From CAYVQZ01 sp964453435 (GTDB lineage: Bacteria > Abyssobacteria > SURF-5), in contig CAYVQZ010000047.1 in NCBI GenBank assembly GCA_964453435.1, forward strand, positions 1 to 46,325: DNA of 46,325 bases, written 5' to 3'. Below, one piece after another: positions 42,602 through 46,325 of this stretch. Position 1 is the first letter of the stretch. Each line of letters opens with the position of its first letter. The notes beneath the pieces were generated by a model. The model was not told the origin of the DNA. It did no database searches and worked only from the letters and a program-made list of their open reading frames with translations. The position numbers and the translations under genes are program-made.

Positions 42602-43690
42602 TCAATTATAACGGAAGGTGAAACGGATGTTGAGCGGTTTGTCCATGTAGTTCTCGGGAAGCCCCGGTATCTCCTCGTAAGGGATTCTCTCGAAGGGTTG
42701 CGCATCCCTGATCGACGAGACACAGACTACCGAAAAATAGTTGTCGCCCTCCACGGAGCGGACCATCATGTCGGTCACCCGGCCGTCGGGCTGAATCTTG
42801 AAATCGATGACGGCTTCGGAACTTACGATGCCGGTGTATTTCGTGACGAGCAGCGAAACCCACTGACGCTCGACCGCCTGTTTCATTTTCACCAGGTACT
42901 CCCCGAAGAAGTGACGCGTCGCGCCAAACGAGAGTTCGCCCATGATTTCGGCATCGGCCCCCGGATTGTTTGAGCTTGTCACCGAGATGACGTGCGAGCC
43001 GGGCTTCGGCGCGGTGGTCGGTACGGGGGGCGTCGGCTCGGGCGCCTTTTTTGCCAATTGAATAACCTCTTTTTCTCTTTTTTCCGGCGCCACCTCGACG
43101 CTCTCACTCTCGCTTTTTGCCGGCTCGGTTTTCGGCTCCGGTTCCGCTTGAATTTTTGGTTTTTCCGGTTGACGTGCGGGCTCCTTCGGAACGGCGCGAG
43201 GTTCGGGTCGCTTCTCTTCGGCCGGTTCGGGAACGGGCGCGGCGCTCACCTGCTCCGGAGGCGGCTGGGTGACAACCGCTCGCGGCCTGGTATCTTTCGA
43301 ATCGTCATGCTTCCCTTCCATGTGCGGCGAATCCTCAAGTTTTTTGTCACCCTGGAACCGGTCCTGCGCCCGCGTGTTCTTGTCGGAGATGAGGTCGGTT
43401 TCCTTTGGAGGCTCCGCGACCTCGGCGGATTTGGGAGTTTCCACCAACTCGAAACGCACGGTTTTCGGCTGGCTTCTTTTCGCGAGAACGATTTCCGGGC
43501 TGGCGGCGATTTTGCTCGCAACGCTTTCATGGCTCAATGCCACGAACGTTCCGAAATGAATCACCGTGGAAAGAAGAAGCGAAATTTTAAACGAACGAGA
43601 AAACCCCACCTGGCAGGCGCCTCCGGACAAATCGGTTGGCTCTTTTTGGGCAAGGAATAATTTCTTTTCTCTTTCCGAGAATTGCTCCAA
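42602..43690 (-). CDS. tonB: TonB protein
   Basis: Protein of 362 residues. One N-terminal helix (about 33-53) is followed by a long Pro/Glu/Lys-rich periplasmic spacer (about 90-230) and a C-terminal TonB-type domain (about 255-362: VIDFKIQPDGRVTDMMVRS, FTFRYN end). It couples the inner-membrane proton motive force to outer-membrane transporters. The start is TTG 43690 without a good ribosome site; a later TTG in frame is possible. No TonB-dependent receptor gene is in the window. Confidence 0.85.
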   Translation of the reverse strand: MEQFSEREKKLFLAQKEPTDLSGGACQVGFSRSFKISLLLSTVIHFGTFVALSHESVASKIAASPEIVLAKRSQPKTVRFELVETPKSAEVAEPPKETDLISDKNTRAQDRFQGDKKLEDSPHMEGKHDDSKDTRPRAVVTQPPPEQVSAAPVPEPAEEKRPEPRAVPKEPARQPEKPKIQAEPEPKTEPAKSESESVEVAPEKREKEVIQLAKKAPEPTPPVPTTAPKPGSHVISVTSSNNPGADAEIMGELSFGATRHFFGEYLVKMKQAVERQWVSLLVTKYTGIVSSEAVIDFKIQPDGRVTDMMVRSVEGDNYFSVVCVSSIRDAQPFERIPYEEIPGLPENYMDKPLNIRFTFRYN

Positions 43691-43734
43691 ATTTTCGATG
43701 GATTGACACGTATATCATCTCTCGAACCGCTGTA

Positions 43735-44436
43735 TCAAAAGAAGTCGAGAATCTGTTTCAGGCGCGTTATTTCATAATCCGGCTCATACGAGTCGAATGG
43801 TTGACACCGGTGAGTGTTAAACCAGACCGGGATTATGCCAATGTCCCGCGCCCCCAGCACATCGCTTCCGTACATGTCACCCGTATGAGCGGCCTCGCGC
43901 GCCGCAACCCCCATTCGCTCCAGCGCAATCTCAAATATTTCGGGAGCCGGTTTGCGGACCGCTTCCACGCCTGAGTCGACAATCACCTCGAAGTATTTCG
44001 CTATGCCAAGCTGTTCGCACTTTTCCTTGCATTTCCCGTCGTTGTTTGAAATGACGCCGAGCCTGTATCCCTTTCCGGCGAGTTGCTCCAACAATTCCGC
44101 AGCTCCTTCGCAAAGCCTTCGCTCGAAGAATGCTCCGTCGAATCTTCCCAATACCTCGGGCAGCACGGCGGGCCAATCGATGGTTAAGTCGAGGCGCTTT
44201 CCGAAGTGGTCGAGGAATCTGCCCAAGTACTCGCTTTCAGTTTTCAATGAACCCGCCCTCGAGTCCAGGTACAGCAGGTAATCGGCCTTCGTGAAAGCGC
44301 GGATGACATCGGCGCGCTCCCGCGGGAAACCGAACTCGGCGAGCACTTCCGTTATTCGCTCGATATAGGTCGGCCGTCCCTCGGCGAGCGTGTCTCCGAA
44401 ATCGAAAAAGAGCGTGGTAATTTTCCTGTTTTCCAT
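43735..44436 (-). CDS. HAD-superfamily hydrolase
   Basis: Protein of 233 residues with a HAD fold. Motif I is FFDFGDTLAE (Asp12 nucleophile, with Gly14 where the usual second Asp lies and Asp15 one residue later). Motif II is VISNN, the Lys is in RKPAPEIFEIAL and motif III is HTGDMYGSDVLGAR. It is probably a phosphatase or dehalogenase of unknown substrate. It lies 3 bp after the radical SAM gene, so the two are translationally coupled. Confidence 0.9.
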   Translation of the reverse strand: MENRKITTLFFDFGDTLAEGRPTYIERITEVLAEFGFPRERADVIRAFTKADYLLYLDSRAGSLKTESEYLGRFLDHFGKRLDLTIDWPAVLPEVLGRFDGAFFERRLCEGAAELLEQLAGKGYRLGVISNNDGKCKEKCEQLGIAKYFEVIVDSGVEAVRKPAPEIFEIALERMGVAAREAAHTGDMYGSDVLGARDIGIIPVWFNTHRCQPFDSYEPDYEITRLKQILDFF

Positions 44437-44439
44437 CGG

Positions 44440-45330
44440 CTACATCACCGTCGCGATCCGCGGCTCTCTCGACAATTTGTCCTTGTTTTGTTCCACGCGT
44501 TCGATTATCTGGTCGAGCGTCTGCAGCATTTCATCCTTATCGTCCATGAATCGTCCGAACACCGGAACGATGTTGGACACGTGGTCGCTGTGAAATTCGG
44601 AATGTATTCCGTCCAGGCATTGTACAAGAAGCCGTTCTTCGAGAAGCATTTCCAGAACGTTGGGCGGCTTGTATTCTCCCTGCTCGTACGCCTCGAAAAG
44701 AGGGGTTCCGGGTATGAGGGTGGTTGTTCTGACACGGATGAAATCCGGATCGACAGCGTTCAGGACGGCGGCGCTCTCGCGTGCGTGCGATTCCCATCCA
44801 TCCGCCCCGCCCAGTCCCAGCATCAGATACTCCGAGAGTTCGATTCCCGCTTCTTTTATCTTCCGACCAGCCTTTATCATTTGTTCGGGCGTGGCGCCCT
44901 TGTTTATGAATTTGAGAAGTTTCGGGTCCCCGGTTTCCATTCCCAGATGGAGACGGTCCAGTCCCGCGTCGGCAAGCCGTTTGAGTTTCTCCGGCGCCAT
45001 CATGGCGAGCGTCTTTGCCCGGCCGTAGCTCGTGACCCTCTCTATTTGTGTGAATTGACTGCGAAGATATTCGAGTATTTCGACGAAATCGTCGGTCTTG
45101 ATGACGGGGCTGTCGGCGTCACCGATAAAAACGGTCATACGGCGGTCGCCGTAGAACTCGCGAGCCGCATCGATGTCGGCCTTGACTTCCTCGACCGGTC
45201 TCTTCTCGAAGCGCATCATCTTGTACATGCCGCAGAATTTGCAGCGGTTCCACGGGCACCCGCGGGTGACCCGAAGCAGCATGCTGTATGCCTCGCTGGG
45301 AGGCCTGAAGGGGGGTAATTCGTATACCAT
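44440..45330 (-). CDS. radical SAM protein
   Basis: Protein of 296 residues in the radical SAM superfamily (COG1032-like, oxygen-independent type). The [4Fe-4S] motif is TRGCPWNRCKFCGMYK: Cys25, Cys30 and Cys33 (a CX4CX2C). The TIM-barrel segments LHLGMETGDPKLLKFINKG and LMLGLGG follow. The reaction is unknown. It is the first gene of a leftward operon, with its own extended -10 promoter. Confidence 0.92.
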   Translation of the reverse strand: MVYELPPFRPPSEAYSMLLRVTRGCPWNRCKFCGMYKMMRFEKRPVEEVKADIDAAREFYGDRRMTVFIGDADSPVIKTDDFVEILEYLRSQFTQIERVTSYGRAKTLAMMAPEKLKRLADAGLDRLHLGMETGDPKLLKFINKGATPEQMIKAGRKIKEAGIELSEYLMLGLGGADGWESHARESAAVLNAVDPDFIRVRTTTLIPGTPLFEAYEQGEYKPPNVLEMLLEERLLVQCLDGIHSEFHSDHVSNIVPVFGRFMDDKDEMLQTLDQIIERVEQNKDKLSREPRIATVM

Positions 45331-45386
45331 CTGACAAAATCCTCAATTCGGTCTTCCCTGTCATTTCAACTCGAACATCACATCAA

Positions 45387-45395
45387 ATTATAGCA
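45387..45395 (-). promoter_or_regulatory. extended -10 promoter of the radical SAM-HAD-tonB operon
   Basis: Minus-strand TGcTATAAT: a perfect TATAAT (45387-45392) with the TG extension at 45394-45395. The start of transcription would be near 45380, about 50 nt before the ATG at 45330, where GAGGATT serves as the ribosome site. No good -35 box is needed or seen. Confidence 0.7.
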
Positions 45396-45639
45396 CTTTT
45401 ACGAGCCGAATTAAAGGAACGGTGCAGTCTTCACAGGCTCCCTCCGGTTTTCCGCAAGCCATAAAATGGTTCCCGTAAAACCCCGCGACGTGGCGAATAA
45501 TCTTTCGCGAGCAGTTCAAGCGTGCGGAGACGCCGAGGAAATGCGCGCCATGCAAGCATTCCCGGCGCCTGCTTATCTTTTCGCGGGGCTCATTTGTGTT
45601 CCGAAACTTTGCCTTGAACCACGGAACGACATGCGGAAA

Positions 45640-46190
45640 GTGCAGAGGGACGCCTGTCTGCGTGCGACGCACAGACAGGCAGATAAACGCCGATTTAAAG
45701 AACTTGGATTAACCACGAACGAAGACCTGGAACTTAGAACCTGAAACCTGAAGCCTGAAACCCTGGGCGCGAAGCGCCGGGCAACCACGGGGACCACTGG
45801 GCAACACGGGGAAAGACTACTTTTTTATCCGCTGATTGCGCTGATTATCGCAGATCGGAGACGTTTATCTAAAGGGGGACAAAGGGGGATTTCGCCAGAC
45901 AAGTCGTTATAGCTCACGCCAAGGGGCCAAGGAAAAATTTCAACGAGAAAAATCAGCGTTTATCAGCGTGCATCTGCGGTTCCCGTATCTCTGTTGTTTT
46001 TGTCCCAAATCCGCGCAAATCCTGTGAATCCGTGGTTAAGACAGGTCTTTGGCCTTTTCCTTCGCATAATTCGTGTTCCAAGCTCTCCACCACGGGGAGC
46101 GCGGGGTAACAGGGGGAAAGACTATCTCACGCCAAGACGCTAAGGGGAAATAATCCGCGTTCATCGGCGGTTCCCACCGACTTTTTGTCC
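45640..46190. repeat. patchwork of degenerate dispersed repeats
   Basis: Gene-free stretch built from short repeated modules. CACGGGG...GGGGAAAGACTA occurs at about 45785 and 46093, TCACGCCAAG at about 45913 and 46127, and a CTGCGGTTCCC or CGGCGGTTCCC tail at about 45971 and 46164. A strong hairpin (GCCTGTCTG...CAGACAGGC, 45652-45680) is at the left. I see no coding frame of any quality. Confidence 0.65.
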
Positions 46191-46194
46191 CCAC

Positions 46195-46280
46195 TTGTCA
46201 AATGCGTAGACATGACCCTTCTGACCCCGGAAGCAATATTTCCCGCTGTCGTAGCAGGCCTTGTCAATGTGTAGACGTGA
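46195..46280. repeat. pair of direct repeats resembling insertion-sequence ends
   Basis: TTGTCAAATGCGTAGACATGA (46195, given here only in part of its length) and a close copy TTGTCAATGTGTAGACGTGA (46261-46280) lie 66 bp apart in the same orientation. From memory they resemble IS481-type ends; no transposase is in the window. Confidence 0.45.
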
Positions 46281-46325
46281 TAATCATATAAAGGCGCCTC
46301 CGAGCATATCGAATAAGGTATTATC

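Noticed and set aside
41764..42621. Rightward frame opposite exbB/exbD
   Set aside because: Antisense to two clear genes.

Overview
The window is a 46.3 kb piece of chromosome from a Gram-negative-type (two-membrane) bacterium. It carries outer-membrane assembly genes (bamD, lptE), a TonB-ExbB-ExbD energiser, an RND efflux pump and several lipoproteins. Housekeeping genes (rpsT, murJ, holA) sit beside catabolic genes, and degenerate repeats fill many gaps between genes. This suggests an uncultured environmental lineage, but nothing here lets me name a phylum. I see no rRNA, tRNA, CRISPR array, phage module or intact transposase.

Layout. 0.3-1.8 kb: membrane-anchored heptahaem cytochrome c. 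1.9-6.9 kb: PrcB-like lipoprotein, GH4 glycosidase, GNAT acetyltransferase, FHA-GGDEF diguanylate cyclase, XRE-cupin regulator. 6.9-10.2 kb: small membrane protein, acyl-CoA dehydrogenase with a strong promoter and overlapping palindrome, HD-GYP c-di-GMP phosphodiesterase. 10.6-16.0 kb: envelope and replication block, with murJ divergent from rpsT and a leftward operon mutY-like>bamD>lptE>holA. 16.4-19.4 kb: two ferritin-like diiron proteins, a DsrC-like protein without the family's redox cysteines, a YkgJ-type Cys-cluster protein and an SRPBCC protein. 19.8-24.8 kb: leftward tetR-adaptor-RND permease operon with a 16-bp palindromic operator candidate. 25-29.6 kb: DUF523/DUF1722, an FMN-binding PPOX protein, a rifampin-phosphotransferase-like dikinase and an SDR-type epimerase. 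29.8-38.1 kb: DUF378, a TetR regulator that looks leaderless, a BKACE enzyme with a class III aminotransferase, a GT-C-type membrane protein, a MaoC hydratase and an SDR. 38.4-45.3 kb: nucleoside hydrolase, a DUF2939-like membrane-anchored protein, and a leftward operon radical SAM>HAD>tonB>exbB>exbD. 45.4-46.3 kb: gene-free patchwork of degenerate repeats.

Functional themes. The acyl-CoA dehydrogenase, MaoC hydratase, short-chain dehydrogenase, BKACE enzyme and aminotransferase fit acyl-CoA and amino/keto-acid catabolism. The GGDEF and HD-GYP proteins could make and degrade c-di-GMP. The DsrC-like, ferritin-like and multihaem proteins suggest redox or anaerobic metabolism. These links are inferred from gene families and proximity.

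The strongest non-coding signal is a family of at least seven intergenic elements, about 155 or 223 bp when complete. Most have 11-bp terminal inverted repeats of the form GTCCCACGATT/AATCGTGGGAC. Their inner hairpin stems differ in sequence between copies but stay paired, which suggests selection on folded structure.
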